Of a stretch of DNA of 42,165 bases, positions 25,702-33,949 are shown in pieces; position 1 is the first letter of the stretch, and each line of letters starts with the position of its first letter. The stretch comes from Pseudomonas extremorientalis. Lineage in GTDB: Bacteria > Pseudomonadota > Gammaproteobacteria > Pseudomonadales > Pseudomonadaceae. Below the pieces are notes generated by a model. The model was not told the DNA's origin and did no database searches. It saw nothing but the letters and a program-made list of their open reading frames with translations. Where the stretch lies: the NCBI RefSeq assembly GCF_001870465.1, contig NZ_MDGK01000057.1:1-42165 (forward strand). The letters run 5' to 3'. Position numbers and translations under genes: made by a program.

Positions 25702-26562
25702 ATGAAAAAGCAGTTGTTTATCCTCAGCCAATACTTGCTGCCGCACCACTTGCTGTCGCGCCTGGCAGGTTGTGTCGCCGAGTGCCGCGTGCGCTGGTTC
25801 AAGAATGCCTTCACCGCCTGGTTTGCCAAGCGCTATCAAGTGGACATGTCCCAGGCCCTGGTTGAAGACCTGAGCGCCTACGAGCACTTCAACGCCTTCT
25901 TCACCCGCGCCCTGAAAGACGGCGCCCGCCCGCTGGATCAAACCCCAGGCGCGGTGCTGAGCCCTGCCGATGGCGCGGTCAGCCAACTGGGCCCGATCGA
26001 ACATGGCCGCGTATTCCAGGCCAAGGGCCACAGCTTCAGCGTGCTGGAACTGCTGGGTGGCGATGCGGCCGTAGCTGCACCGTTCATGGGCGGCGACTTC
26101 GCCACCATCTACCTCTCGCCGAAGGACTACCACCGCGTGCACATGCCGTTGGCCGGCACGCTGCGCGAGATGGTCTACATTCCTGGACGCATCTTTTCGG
26201 TCAACCAGACCACCGCTGAAAACGTACCCGAGTTGTTCGCACGTAACGAGCGCGTTGCCTGCATCTTCGACACCGAACGCGGCCCGATGGCCGTGGTATT
26301 GGTGGGCGCGATGATTGTGGCGTCGATTGAAACCGTATGGGCCGGCTTGGTGACACCGCCAAAGCGCGAGCTGAAAACCTTCCGCTACGACGAAGCTGCA
26401 CGTGCGCCGATCCACCTGGAAAAAGGTGCCGAGCTGGGGCGCTTCAAGCTGGGATCGACGGCGATTGTGCTGTTCGGGCCGGATCAGGTGAAGTGGGCTG
26501 AAGAATTGGCGGCGGGTACGCCAGTGCAGATGGGCCAGGGTATTGCACTGCCAAAAGCCTGA
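25702..26562 (+). CDS. psd: Phosphatidylserine decarboxylase proenzyme
   Basis: A 286-residue membrane-associated enzyme that makes phosphatidylethanolamine. The self-cleavage motif LGST (250-253) puts the pyruvoyl-forming Ser at 252, leaving a short 35-residue alpha chain, the usual arrangement. The catalytic His/Asp segments (SPADGAVSQ; YHRVHMP) are present. It starts 15 bases after rhdA and is probably co-transcribed with it. It is followed by a REP pair and then serB on the other strand. Confidence 0.98.
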   Translation: MKKQLFILSQYLLPHHLLSRLAGCVAECRVRWFKNAFTAWFAKRYQVDMSQALVEDLSAYEHFNAFFTRALKDGARPLDQTPGAVLSPADGAVSQLGPIEHGRVFQAKGHSFSVLELLGGDAAVAAPFMGGDFATIYLSPKDYHRVHMPLAGTLREMVYIPGRIFSVNQTTAENVPELFARNERVACIFDTERGPMAVVLVGAMIVASIETVWAGLVTPPKRELKTFRYDEAARAPIHLEKGAELGRFKLGSTAIVLFGPDQVKWAEELAAGTPVQMGQGIALPKA

Positions 26563-26581
26563 TTTGAATTCAGTACAGAGC

Positions 26582-26677
26582 AAATGTGGGAGGGGGCTTG
26601 CCCCCGATTGCGGTGTATCAGCTGAAACATGTGCTTGCTGACACTCTGCTATCGGGGGCAAGCCCCCTCCCACATTT
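26582..26677. repeat. REP palindrome pair, family A, copy 2
   Basis: Arms AAATGTGGGAGGGGGCTTGC (26582 onward) and its inverse ending CCCTCCCACATTTTT (to 26677) flank about 40 bases. It lies between the convergent ends of psd and serB; no separate terminator is visible, so the strong hairpins may do that job. Confidence 0.92.
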
Positions 26678-26705
26678 TTAACTGTATTCCTACTGTGAGA
26701 TCGAG

Positions 26706-27920
26706 TTACAGCTGACCGTCCCGATCGCGAAAGCCCAGCAGATACAACACACCGTCCAGCCCCAGCGTCGAAATCGCCTGCTTGGCCGATTGCTTTACCA
26801 ACGGCTTGGCCCGGAACGCCACACCCAACCCGGCAATCGCCAGCATCGGCAAGTCATTCGCCCCGTCGCCGACTGCAATGGTCTGCTCCAGACGCAACCC
26901 TTCCTTGTGAGCCAATTCCTTGAGCAGATCCGCTTTGCGCTGTGCGTCGACAATCGGCTCCACCGCCACGCCGGTCACCTTGCCATCCACCACTTCCAGC
27001 TCGTTGGCGAACACATAGTCGATACCCAGCCTGGCCTGCAATTGCTTGGCGAAGTAGGTGAAGCCGCCGGACAGAATGGCGGTCTTGTAGCCCAGGCGCT
27101 TGAGTTCGGCGAACAGGGTTTCGGCGCCCTCGGTCAGGCGCAGGGAAGCGCCGATGGAGTCCAGCACGCTCACGTCCAGGCCCTTGAGCAGCGCCAGGCG
27201 TTCCTTGAAGCTGGCGCGGAAGTCGAGTTCACCGGCCATGGCGCGCTCGGTGATTTGCGACACCTGCTCGCCAACACCCGCGGCCTTGGCCAGCTCGTCG
27301 ATGACCTCAGCCTCGATGAGAGTCGAGTCCATGTCGAACACTGCCAGGCGGCGGTTGCGGCGGAACAGCGAGTCCTCCTGGAAGGCGATATCGACGTTCA
27401 GCTCCTGGGCCACGCTGAGGAACTCGGCACGCAGGGCTTGCGGGTCGGCCGGTTCACCGCGCACGGAGAACTCGATGCAGCCCTTGCCCTTGTCGGCCGG
27501 CGTGTCCAATGGCATACGACCCGACAAACGGTCGATATGGTCGATATTCAGGCCATATTGCGCGGTGATGGAGCTGACGCGCTGCAGTTGCTCGGCGGTG
27601 ACCTTGCGGGTCAGCAGCGTCACGATGTGGCGTTTCTTGCCCTGGCCGGCAACCCATTGCCGGTAATCCTCTTCGGACACCGGAGTGAAACGCACCTGTT
27701 GGTCCAGCTTGTAGGCCGTAAACAGGATGTCCTTGAGCACCGAAGACGCCTGCTCGGTGCTCGGAATCTCGACCAGGATGCCGAACGACAGGGTGTCGTG
27801 GATCACCGCCTGGCCGATGTCGAGAATGTTCACACCACCCTGGGCCAGAACGCCGGTAATGGCTGCAGTCAGACCCGGGCGGTCTTCCCCAGTGATGTTA
27901 ATCAGGACAATTTCGCGCAA
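26706..27920 (-). CDS. serB: Phosphoserine phosphatase
   Basis: A 404-residue HAD-family enzyme for the last step of serine synthesis. The N-terminal half has an ACT domain (about 4-80, IVLINITGEDRPGLTAA) and a second ACT-like segment (about 97-180), so it is the long pseudomonad form rather than the short form. HAD motif I is FDMDST with nucleophile Asp196, acid/base Asp198 and Thr200; motif IV GDGANDLPML is near 350. The start at 27920 is a TTG: the family N-terminus (MREIVLINITG) begins there and no ATG is available nearby. It is divergent from the AhpA/YtjB-like gene, as smp/ytjB is next to serB in E. coli. Confidence 0.97.
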   Translation of the reverse strand: MREIVLINITGEDRPGLTAAITGVLAQGGVNILDIGQAVIHDTLSFGILVEIPSTEQASSVLKDILFTAYKLDQQVRFTPVSEEDYRQWVAGQGKKRHIVTLLTRKVTAEQLQRVSSITAQYGLNIDHIDRLSGRMPLDTPADKGKGCIEFSVRGEPADPQALRAEFLSVAQELNVDIAFQEDSLFRRNRRLAVFDMDSTLIEAEVIDELAKAAGVGEQVSQITERAMAGELDFRASFKERLALLKGLDVSVLDSIGASLRLTEGAETLFAELKRLGYKTAILSGGFTYFAKQLQARLGIDYVFANELEVVDGKVTGVAVEPIVDAQRKADLLKELAHKEGLRLEQTIAVGDGANDLPMLAIAGLGVAFRAKPLVKQSAKQAISTLGLDGVLYLLGFRDRDGQL

Positions 27921-27989
27921 GGCGCACCCCCAGGCTGGAAAAAAACCGCATTCTACCCACTTTCAGTGACCATCGGGCACAGCCAGCGC

Positions 27990-28018
27990 TTTGCCGGTCA
28001 TGGGGCTGTCGCTATACT
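27990..28018 (+). promoter_or_regulatory. Likely sigma-70 promoter of the AhpA/YtjB-like gene
   Basis: TTTGCC (27990-27995) and TATACT (28013-28018) are spaced by 17 bases, about 36 bases before the GTG start. It lies in the divergent spacer with serB and excludes a start upstream at 27991. Confidence 0.5.
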
Positions 28019-28053
28019 GCGCGTCAACTTCACGGACCAAGAGCCGAGCGCAA

Positions 28054-29541
28054 GTGAACCGGCCCACGCCAGTAAAAACCGATAACTTCTTCCTGCTGAT
28101 CTTCCGGGCACTGCGCCACCGCCGTGTACCGATCGCATTACGCATCGCCAGCCATAACGTGATCCTGGTCGCCCTGGCCCTGGTGATCTACGCCTGCGTG
28201 ATGGGATTGCAGTTCAAGCAGGCCATGCACGAACAAGCCGACGCCCTGGGCGAGAGCCTGACGACCCAGACCGCCACCTCGGCGACTGAGTTGCTGGTGT
28301 CCAACGACATCCTCAGCCTCAACGTACTGCTCAACAACCTGACCAAGAACCCGCTGGTGGCCCACGCCGCCATCTACAGCGTGGACAACCGGATCATGGC
28401 CGAAGCCGGGCAACGCCCGAAAAACGGCCTGCTGGGTGAAGCCGAAGGCCTGTATTCGAGCAATATTACGTTTCAGGATGTGAAGGCCGGCCAACTGCGC
28501 ATCAGCCTCGACATGCAGCAATTCCAGCAGCCGATGACCATCAGCCTGCAAAGCATGGGCATTCTCAGCGCGATCCTGCTGGCCCTGGCCCTGGCTCTGA
28601 GCCTGCGCCTGGGACGGCATATCTCTACGCCCTTGATGCAACTGCGCATCTGGCTGCGGGACATCGACGAACATACTCCGGCCACTGATCGCCAGGACGA
28701 AATAGGCGACCTCGCTCGCCAGCTGCACGCCAGCTTCGCCCCGGAACCGGTGGTGCGCGAGATTGAGCCCGAGCCTGAGTTCGACGATGAGCCTGAGTTT
28801 GAAGTGGAAGACGCCCCGGTCGCAGGCCTCAAACCTGCCACTCGCCAGGCGTTCAAAGCCGAAGAGGACGAGCTGGACGACGAAGACCCGTTCGCCGATC
28901 TGCGCGACACCTCGGCCAGCGCCCCGGCCGTCGCCGCCAAACCAGCTCCGGTAAAGAGTGCAGAACCCCAGTACAGCGCCGTTCTGGCGGTGCAACTGGG
29001 AGCACAGGATCAACTCCGTCGCCTGCCACGCGCACGCCTGACCGAGTTGCTGGAACGCTACCGTGACTGCCTCGACCAGGCCGCTTCGCTGTACCAGAGC
29101 GAATTGCACACCCTGAACGATGGCAGCACGCTGATGCTGTTCCACAGTGAAGACAGCGGTGAAGACTACCTGACCAACGCCATCTGCTGCGGCGAGTTGC
29201 TGCGCGCCCTGGGTCATGAATTGCAGATCGAAGTGGCGGACAGCGGCATTACCCTGCAACTGCAGCTTGGCCTGACAGTGGGCGACGATCTGTTCGGCAT
29301 AAGCCAGATCGACCTGCTGCTCACCGAAATCGCCCAGGACGCCCTGGCCCTGTCCCAACACAGCCGCAACCTGCTGCTGGTGGAGCGCAAGATCAGTGAA
29401 GACACGCTGATCCGCCAACGCGCGCGTATCCGCCCGATTGCCAGCCCTGAAGGGGCCAGTTGTGTGGAGCGATTGATGGAGCCGTATCCGTCGATGCTGG
29501 AGCGGCAGTTGGCGCGGATGCATGAAACCCGCGCCAAATAA
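28054..29541 (+). CDS. AhpA/YtjB-family inner-membrane protein with HAMP and cyclase-like region
   Basis: A 495-residue protein divergent from serB, in the place E. coli has smp/ytjB (about 215 residues). Visible parts: transmembrane helix 1 (about 35-52), a periplasmic domain (53-165), helix 2 (about 168-186), a HAMP-like segment (187-230), a very acidic linker (231-285, EPEPEFDDEPEFEVED), and an extra C-terminal domain (306-450). That last part has the pattern of class III nucleotide cyclases (AVLAVQLGAQDQL; LNDGSTLMLF; LQLQLGLTVGDDLFG; QDALALSQHSRNLLLVE), but the two metal-binding Asp positions appear replaced, so it is probably non-catalytic. The GTG at 28054 is chosen because a promoter lies upstream. 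The family call is from position and N-terminal architecture; the cyclase resemblance is inference. Confidence 0.8.
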   Translation: MNRPTPVKTDNFFLLIFRALRHRRVPIALRIASHNVILVALALVIYACVMGLQFKQAMHEQADALGESLTTQTATSATELLVSNDILSLNVLLNNLTKNPLVAHAAIYSVDNRIMAEAGQRPKNGLLGEAEGLYSSNITFQDVKAGQLRISLDMQQFQQPMTISLQSMGILSAILLALALALSLRLGRHISTPLMQLRIWLRDIDEHTPATDRQDEIGDLARQLHASFAPEPVVREIEPEPEFDDEPEFEVEDAPVAGLKPATRQAFKAEEDELDDEDPFADLRDTSASAPAVAAKPAPVKSAEPQYSAVLAVQLGAQDQLRRLPRARLTELLERYRDCLDQAASLYQSELHTLNDGSTLMLFHSEDSGEDYLTNAICCGELLRALGHELQIEVADSGITLQLQLGLTVGDDLFGISQIDLLLTEIAQDALALSQHSRNLLLVERKISEDTLIRQRARIRPIASPEGASCVERLMEPYPSMLERQLARMHETRAK

Positions 29542-29554
29542 AACGGTAGGACTC

Positions 29555-29645
29555 ATGTGGGAGGGGGCTTGCCCCCGATAGCCGAGTATCTGTTAACACA
29601 TCATTAACTGAACTACCGCTATCGGGGGCAAGCCCCCTCCCACAT
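29555..29645. repeat. REP palindrome pair, family A, copy 3
   Basis: Arms ATGTGGGAGGGGGCTTGCCC (from 29555) and its inverse (to 29645) flank about 36 bases. It lies 14 bases after the AhpA/YtjB-like stop and just before a strong bidirectional terminator. Confidence 0.92.
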
Positions 29646-29673
29646 TGGGTCCGCAGCCTGGCTCAAATTGCGC

Positions 29674-29716
29674 ACAAACAAAAAGGCCCGCTGAATCAGC
29701 GGGCCTTTTTGTTTGT
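29674..29716. terminator. Strong bidirectional terminator
   Basis: Perfect 21-bp arms (29674-29694 and 29696-29716) with AAACAAAAAGGCCCGC / GCGGGCCTTTTTGTTT give a T-run on both strands. It serves the plus-strand AhpA/YtjB-like gene and the minus-strand PqiC-like gene, whose stop is 13 bases away. Confidence 0.95.
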
Positions 29717-29728
29717 CTGCGATTCAGG

Positions 29729-30439
29729 TCAGAACCTGAACACTTCCATATCCGTACGGATCGGCGTAGCCATCGGCATCTTCGGCTTCTGCGGCTCTGC
29801 CGGCCTGGCCTGCGCCGGCGCGCTTTGCTTGCGCGGCGCTTCGGCAATCGGCGGTTGGTTGGCCAATGGCTTGAGCGCCACCGACAACTGCTGCGCCAAA
29901 TGCTGCAACAACACGCCCTGGGCCTGGACCTGGGACGCAGTGGAACCGGTGTGCTGTTCCTGCAAGTGCACGATACGGTTATCACGCACCTGCCCACGAC
30001 GGTCGATCAAGCGCCATTGCGCATCGAGGATGGCCGGTTGCGACGTGCCGGAGTCAAGCCGGGTAATGGTCAGCAACACCTGTACATCAGGCGTGAACCC
30101 GGAGGGCCCTGGTGCCAGGACCACCCGCTGGCTGTCCAACTGACCCGCCACCTGGCGCAACATCAACTGATTGATATCAGAGGACAAACTCCCCGCCCAA
30201 CGGCCATCGGTGGAACCTTGCAGGCTTCCATCGTTCTGACGTTGCAGGAGGGTTTCGCGTTGCAGGTAGTCGGCTACGACCACCGGGCCGAGCAGGACGG
30301 CCATGCCGGCGGACTGTGCAGGTTGAGCCGGACTTCCGCTGTCCAGCTGATACAGCGACACCGGTTGGTGTGTGCTGCAACCCGCCAGCCCCAAAAGGCC
30401 AGCGAGCATGAAAATAAAAGGAAGGCGTGGAGCAGTCAT
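29729..30439 (-). CDS. PqiC/ABC-transport-auxiliary type outer-membrane lipoprotein
   Basis: A 236-residue lipoprotein. The signal sequence ends in lipobox LGLAGC with Cys at 21. The middle region (SLYQLDSGSP; GPVVVADYLQRE; WAGSLSSDINQLMLRQVA) fits the PqiC/ABC_trans_aux family, which works with MCE proteins in lipid transport across the envelope. The C-terminal 45 residues are Pro/Ala/Lys-rich. No pqiA, pqiB or other MCE gene is in the window, so partners are elsewhere. Two adjacent ATGs (30442, 30439) are possible; the second is better spaced from GGATGG. The gene lies downstream of parC on the same strand. Confidence 0.8.
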   Translation of the reverse strand: MTAPRLPFIFMLAGLLGLAGCSTHQPVSLYQLDSGSPAQPAQSAGMAVLLGPVVVADYLQRETLLQRQNDGSLQGSTDGRWAGSLSSDINQLMLRQVAGQLDSQRVVLAPGPSGFTPDVQVLLTITRLDSGTSQPAILDAQWRLIDRRGQVRDNRIVHLQEQHTGSTASQVQAQGVLLQHLAQQLSVALKPLANQPPIAEAPRKQSAPAQARPAEPQKPKMPMATPIRTDMEVFRF

Positions 30440-30572
30440 CATCCCATCCAGGTGGCTGCCACAAGGCGAACCACAATGTAATACTAAAAATAACCTAAAT
30501 ACGCTCGGCCACGCCGGCGCTGGAAAGGCCATATCATCCGTGAATATGCGCCATGACTCCAGCGCCAAAGCA

Positions 30573-30600
30573 TCGATCTACGCGTTAAATCGTAGATCGA
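30573..30600. repeat. Perfect 10-bp inverted repeat between parC and the PqiC-like gene
   Basis: TCGATCTACG and CGTAGATCGA flank an 8-base loop. There is no T-run in either direction, so it is not an ordinary terminator. ACGCGTTAAA in its loop region (30580-30589) recurs at 30611-30620, across the parC stop. It could be an operator, an RNA-processing site or a weak attenuator. Confidence 0.55.
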
Positions 30601-30615
30601 GAGCTCTAAAACGCG

Positions 30616-32880
30616 TTAAACCGGCGCTTCTACCAGCAAGGCATCCACTCGCTGGAAGCCTCGAGGCAGTTTGTTACCACGCCGACCACGTTCGCCCTTG
30701 TAATGTTCAAGGTCGTCAGGGCGTAGCGACAGCGTACGCTTGCCGGCCTGGAGCACCAGGGTCGCGCCTTCCGGGATCACCGCGATGTCGGTCACGTACT
30801 CTTCGCGACTGGCCACCCGCTCGCCGGGAATACCGATGATCTTGTTGCCTTTACCTTTGCCCAACTGCGGCAGGTCGCTGATCTTGAACACCAGCAAACG
30901 CCCTTCGGTGGTCACCGACGCCAGCCAGTTGCTCTCACGATCATCCACCGGCCGCGGCAGGATCACCTTGGCGTTGTTGGGCAAGCTCAGCAACGCCTTG
31001 CCCGCCTTGTTCTTGGCCTGCAGGTCTTCACCCTTGACCACGAAACCGTAACCCGCGTCGGACGCGATCACATACAGCGCATCGTCGTCCGGCAGCAGCA
31101 CACATTCGAAATTCGCCCCTGGCGGCGGCGTCAGACGCCCGGTCAACGGCTCGCCCTGTCCCCGTGCGGATGGCAAGGTGTGAGCCGGCACCGAATAACT
31201 GCGCCCGGTGGAATCGATAAACACCGCAAACTGGTTGGAACGCCCGGCCGCAGCGGTCTTGAACCCGTCACCGGCCTTGTACGACAGACCAGTGGCGTCA
31301 ATATCATGCCCCTTGGCGGATCGAACCCAACCCTTTTCCGACAGAACGACAGTAATTTTCTCGTTTGGCAGCAGCTCGGTTTCTGTCAGGGCTTTCGCCT
31401 CGGCACGCTGCACAATTGGCGAACGACGGTCGTCACCGTAGGTTTCGGCGTCTTTGATCAGCTCGCTGCGCACCAGTTTCTTCAGCTTGGCCTCACTGCC
31501 CAGCAGGGCTTGCAGCTTGGCTTGCTCCTTGAGCAGCGCGTCCTGTTCGTCGCGCAGCTTCATCTCTTCCAGTCGCGCCAATTGACGCAAGCGGGTGTCG
31601 AGGATGTAGTCAGCCTGGATCTCGCTCAGCTCGAAACGCGCGATCAACTCGGCTTTCGGGTGCTCGGCGGTACGGATGATGTGGATCACTTCATCCAGGT
31701 TGAGGTAGGCAATCAGCAAGCCGTCCAACAGGTGCAGGCGGCGCTCGACCTTGTCGAGGCGGAACTGCAGGCGGCGACGCACGGTCTGCACCCGGAATTC
31801 CAGCCACTCCACCAGCAGGTTGCGCAGGTTCTTCAACTGCGGCTTGCCGTCCAGGCCGATGATGTTGACGTTGACCCGGTAACTGGACTCCAGGTCCGTG
31901 CTGGCGAACAGATGCTGCATCAACACTTCGTGGTCGACCCGGCTGTTGGTCGGGATGATCACGATGCGGCATGGGTTCTCGTGGTCGGACTCGTCACGCA
32001 GGTCGGCCACCTGCGGCAGTTTCGACGGTTTGGCCTGCATCAGCGCGGCGATCTGCTCCAGCACCTTGGCGCCCGACACCTGGTGCGGCAGTGCGGTGAC
32101 GATAATGTCGCCATCCTCGATGTGGTAAACGGCGCGCATGCGCACCGAGCCCTTGCCGGTTTCGTACATTTTCAGCAGGTCGGCGCGCGGTGTGATGATT
32201 TCCGCTTCGGTCGGATAGTCCGGGCCCTGGATGTGCTCGCAGAGCTGTTCAACCGTGGCTTTGGGCTCATCCAGCAAACGCACGCAGGCCGTGGCGACCT
32301 CACGCAGGTTGTGCGGCGGTACGTCAGTGGCCATCCCCACCGCAATGCCGGTGGTGCCATTGAGCAGGATATTCGGCAAACGTGCCGGTAACACCAGTGG
32401 CTCGTCGAGCGTGCCGTCGAAGTTGGGGCCCCAGTCGGCGGTGCCCTGCCCCAGTTCGCTCAGCAAGACTTCCGAGTAACGCGACAGGCGCGCTTCGGTG
32501 TATCGCATGGCAGCGAAGGACTTGGGATCATCCGGCGCACCCCAGTTACCCTGGCCGTCCACCAGCGTGTAGCGATAGCTGAACGGTTGGGCCATCAGCA
32601 CCATGGCTTCGTAGCACGCCGAGTCGCCGTGGGGATGGAACTTACCGAGTACGTCACCGACGGTACGCGCCGATTTCTTGTGCTTGGAATCAGCGTCCAG
32701 GCCCAACTCACTCATGGCGTAGATGATGCGCCGTTGTACGGGCTTCAGGCCGTCGCCGATATGCGGCAAGGCACGGTCCATGATCACGTACATGGAGTAG
32801 TTGAGGTAGGCATTTTCGGTGAAGTCAGCCAGCGACCGGCGTTCTACGCCGTCTAAGCTGTCTGCGAGGATGTCACTCAT
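30616..32880 (-). CDS. parC: DNA topoisomerase IV subunit A
   Basis: A 754-residue DNA-cleaving subunit of topoisomerase IV, which unlinks daughter chromosomes. The catalytic Tyr127 is in AAMRYTE. The quinolone-target region at 80-91 reads KFHPHGDSACYE with Ser87 and Glu91, the drug-sensitive residues. A long coiled-coil and a C-terminal beta-pinwheel (about 500-754) follow. I chose the ATG at 32880 (GAGG upstream) over an in-frame extension. It is followed by the PqiC-like gene and preceded by the phytase-like gene. Confidence 0.98.
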   Translation of the reverse strand: MSDILADSLDGVERRSLADFTENAYLNYSMYVIMDRALPHIGDGLKPVQRRIIYAMSELGLDADSKHKKSARTVGDVLGKFHPHGDSACYEAMVLMAQPFSYRYTLVDGQGNWGAPDDPKSFAAMRYTEARLSRYSEVLLSELGQGTADWGPNFDGTLDEPLVLPARLPNILLNGTTGIAVGMATDVPPHNLREVATACVRLLDEPKATVEQLCEHIQGPDYPTEAEIITPRADLLKMYETGKGSVRMRAVYHIEDGDIIVTALPHQVSGAKVLEQIAALMQAKPSKLPQVADLRDESDHENPCRIVIIPTNSRVDHEVLMQHLFASTDLESSYRVNVNIIGLDGKPQLKNLRNLLVEWLEFRVQTVRRRLQFRLDKVERRLHLLDGLLIAYLNLDEVIHIIRTAEHPKAELIARFELSEIQADYILDTRLRQLARLEEMKLRDEQDALLKEQAKLQALLGSEAKLKKLVRSELIKDAETYGDDRRSPIVQRAEAKALTETELLPNEKITVVLSEKGWVRSAKGHDIDATGLSYKAGDGFKTAAAGRSNQFAVFIDSTGRSYSVPAHTLPSARGQGEPLTGRLTPPPGANFECVLLPDDDALYVIASDAGYGFVVKGEDLQAKNKAGKALLSLPNNAKVILPRPVDDRESNWLASVTTEGRLLVFKISDLPQLGKGKGNKIIGIPGERVASREEYVTDIAVIPEGATLVLQAGKRTLSLRPDDLEHYKGERGRRGNKLPRGFQRVDALLVEAPV

Positions 32881-32953
32881 GCGGGCCTCATCATGCTTGG
32901 GTATGGCGCAGCGGAAATGCCACGGCACCGGGTCAATTCAAAAAAGTGTTGGC

Positions 32954-33949
32954 TCATGGCTTGGCGCTCCAGCCACCGACAGGGGCGGCAAAACGATAGA
33001 CCATGGGGCGTTTTTCACCATCGGCACGTGGGCCGAAATTGTTGTCCAGACCGATCCAGGCGCCATCGGCGTCCACCACCAACGCTTCGGCCAGGCCGTA
33101 GGGCTGATCGTATCGGCGTTGCGGCGTGAGCATCTCGGAAGCAAATGACCAGCATTGCTCGACAGCCCCCGTGACGGCATCGCGGCGGCACAGCTGGTAT
33201 TGGCTGCTTTCGAGCGTGAACAATTTGCCCTGAAACAGCGCCACATCCGAAAAATTCCTGGCGACCGCCTTGGCCTTGGGCACTTGGGCAGGCTGCATCT
33301 CGGTGCCCGCCTCACTCAATAACACGCACGGGCCATCGCAGTCCCACAGGCTTTGCGGACGCTTGATTGAAATCAGGCCACGCCGTTCACGCTCAGCCGC
33401 CAGCCAGATCTGATTGCCTTCAGGGTTGATCGCCAGGCCTTCAAACAATGCATTGAAGTGCAGCAACAGGCCGCTGGCCCGGGCCTCACGCACCATGCCC
33501 GGCGCGATCCTCAACCAGTCCGGCGCCCCCGTTACCGGCACTTGCAGCACCGCCGCATGGGCTTCGCTGACAATGTAGCGGTTACCGGCGGCATCGCAGG
33601 TGATACCTTCAAAATCCAGGTCACCACCGCGAATGAGCGAGGCTGCCTTGGTGCGCGAACGCAACCCCCAGGGCAAGCCGGACTCGGGCACCGGCGGCAC
33701 GTCGATATTCACGGTTTCGGCCTTCCAAGTCGTCTCGCTTGTATCCAGGCGGTAGATCTGGTCGTCATCACGATCGGAAACCGTCCACAACTCGTTACCG
33801 CACAACGCCAGGCCCGACAGGTTGCCGCCGCGCATGCCGTCTACCGGGTGTTCGGACACCAGCTTTAGCTCGGCCGCAGGCGCGGCAGCCACCTGGGCGG
33901 CCGCCAAACTGCTCAACATCAGGATCGCCAGGGCGAAACCTGTGCGCAT
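32954..33949 (-). CDS. Secreted esterase-like/phytase-like beta-propeller protein
   Basis: A 331-residue protein with a signal peptide (about 1-23, cleaved near AAA|PAA). The rest reads as a beta-propeller of the esterase-like phytase family (repeated blocks such as NLSGLALCGNELWTVSDRDD; DLDFEGITCDAAGNRYIVSE; LFEGLAINPEGNQIWLAAE). Cysteines are present in pairs, consistent with export. The catalytic activity and substrate are unknown. The ATG overlaps the parE stop by one base (TGATG), so it is translated with topoisomerase IV subunit B, an arrangement that seems conserved in pseudomonads but has no obvious functional link. Confidence 0.85.
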   Translation of the reverse strand: MRTGFALAILMLSSLAAAQVAAAPAAELKLVSEHPVDGMRGGNLSGLALCGNELWTVSDRDDDQIYRLDTSETTWKAETVNIDVPPVPESGLPWGLRSRTKAASLIRGGDLDFEGITCDAAGNRYIVSEAHAAVLQVPVTGAPDWLRIAPGMVREARASGLLLHFNALFEGLAINPEGNQIWLAAERERRGLISIKRPQSLWDCDGPCVLLSEAGTEMQPAQVPKAKAVARNFSDVALFQGKLFTLESSQYQLCRRDAVTGAVEQCWSFASEMLTPQRRYDQPYGLAEALVVDADGAWIGLDNNFGPRADGEKRPMVYRFAAPVGGWSAKP

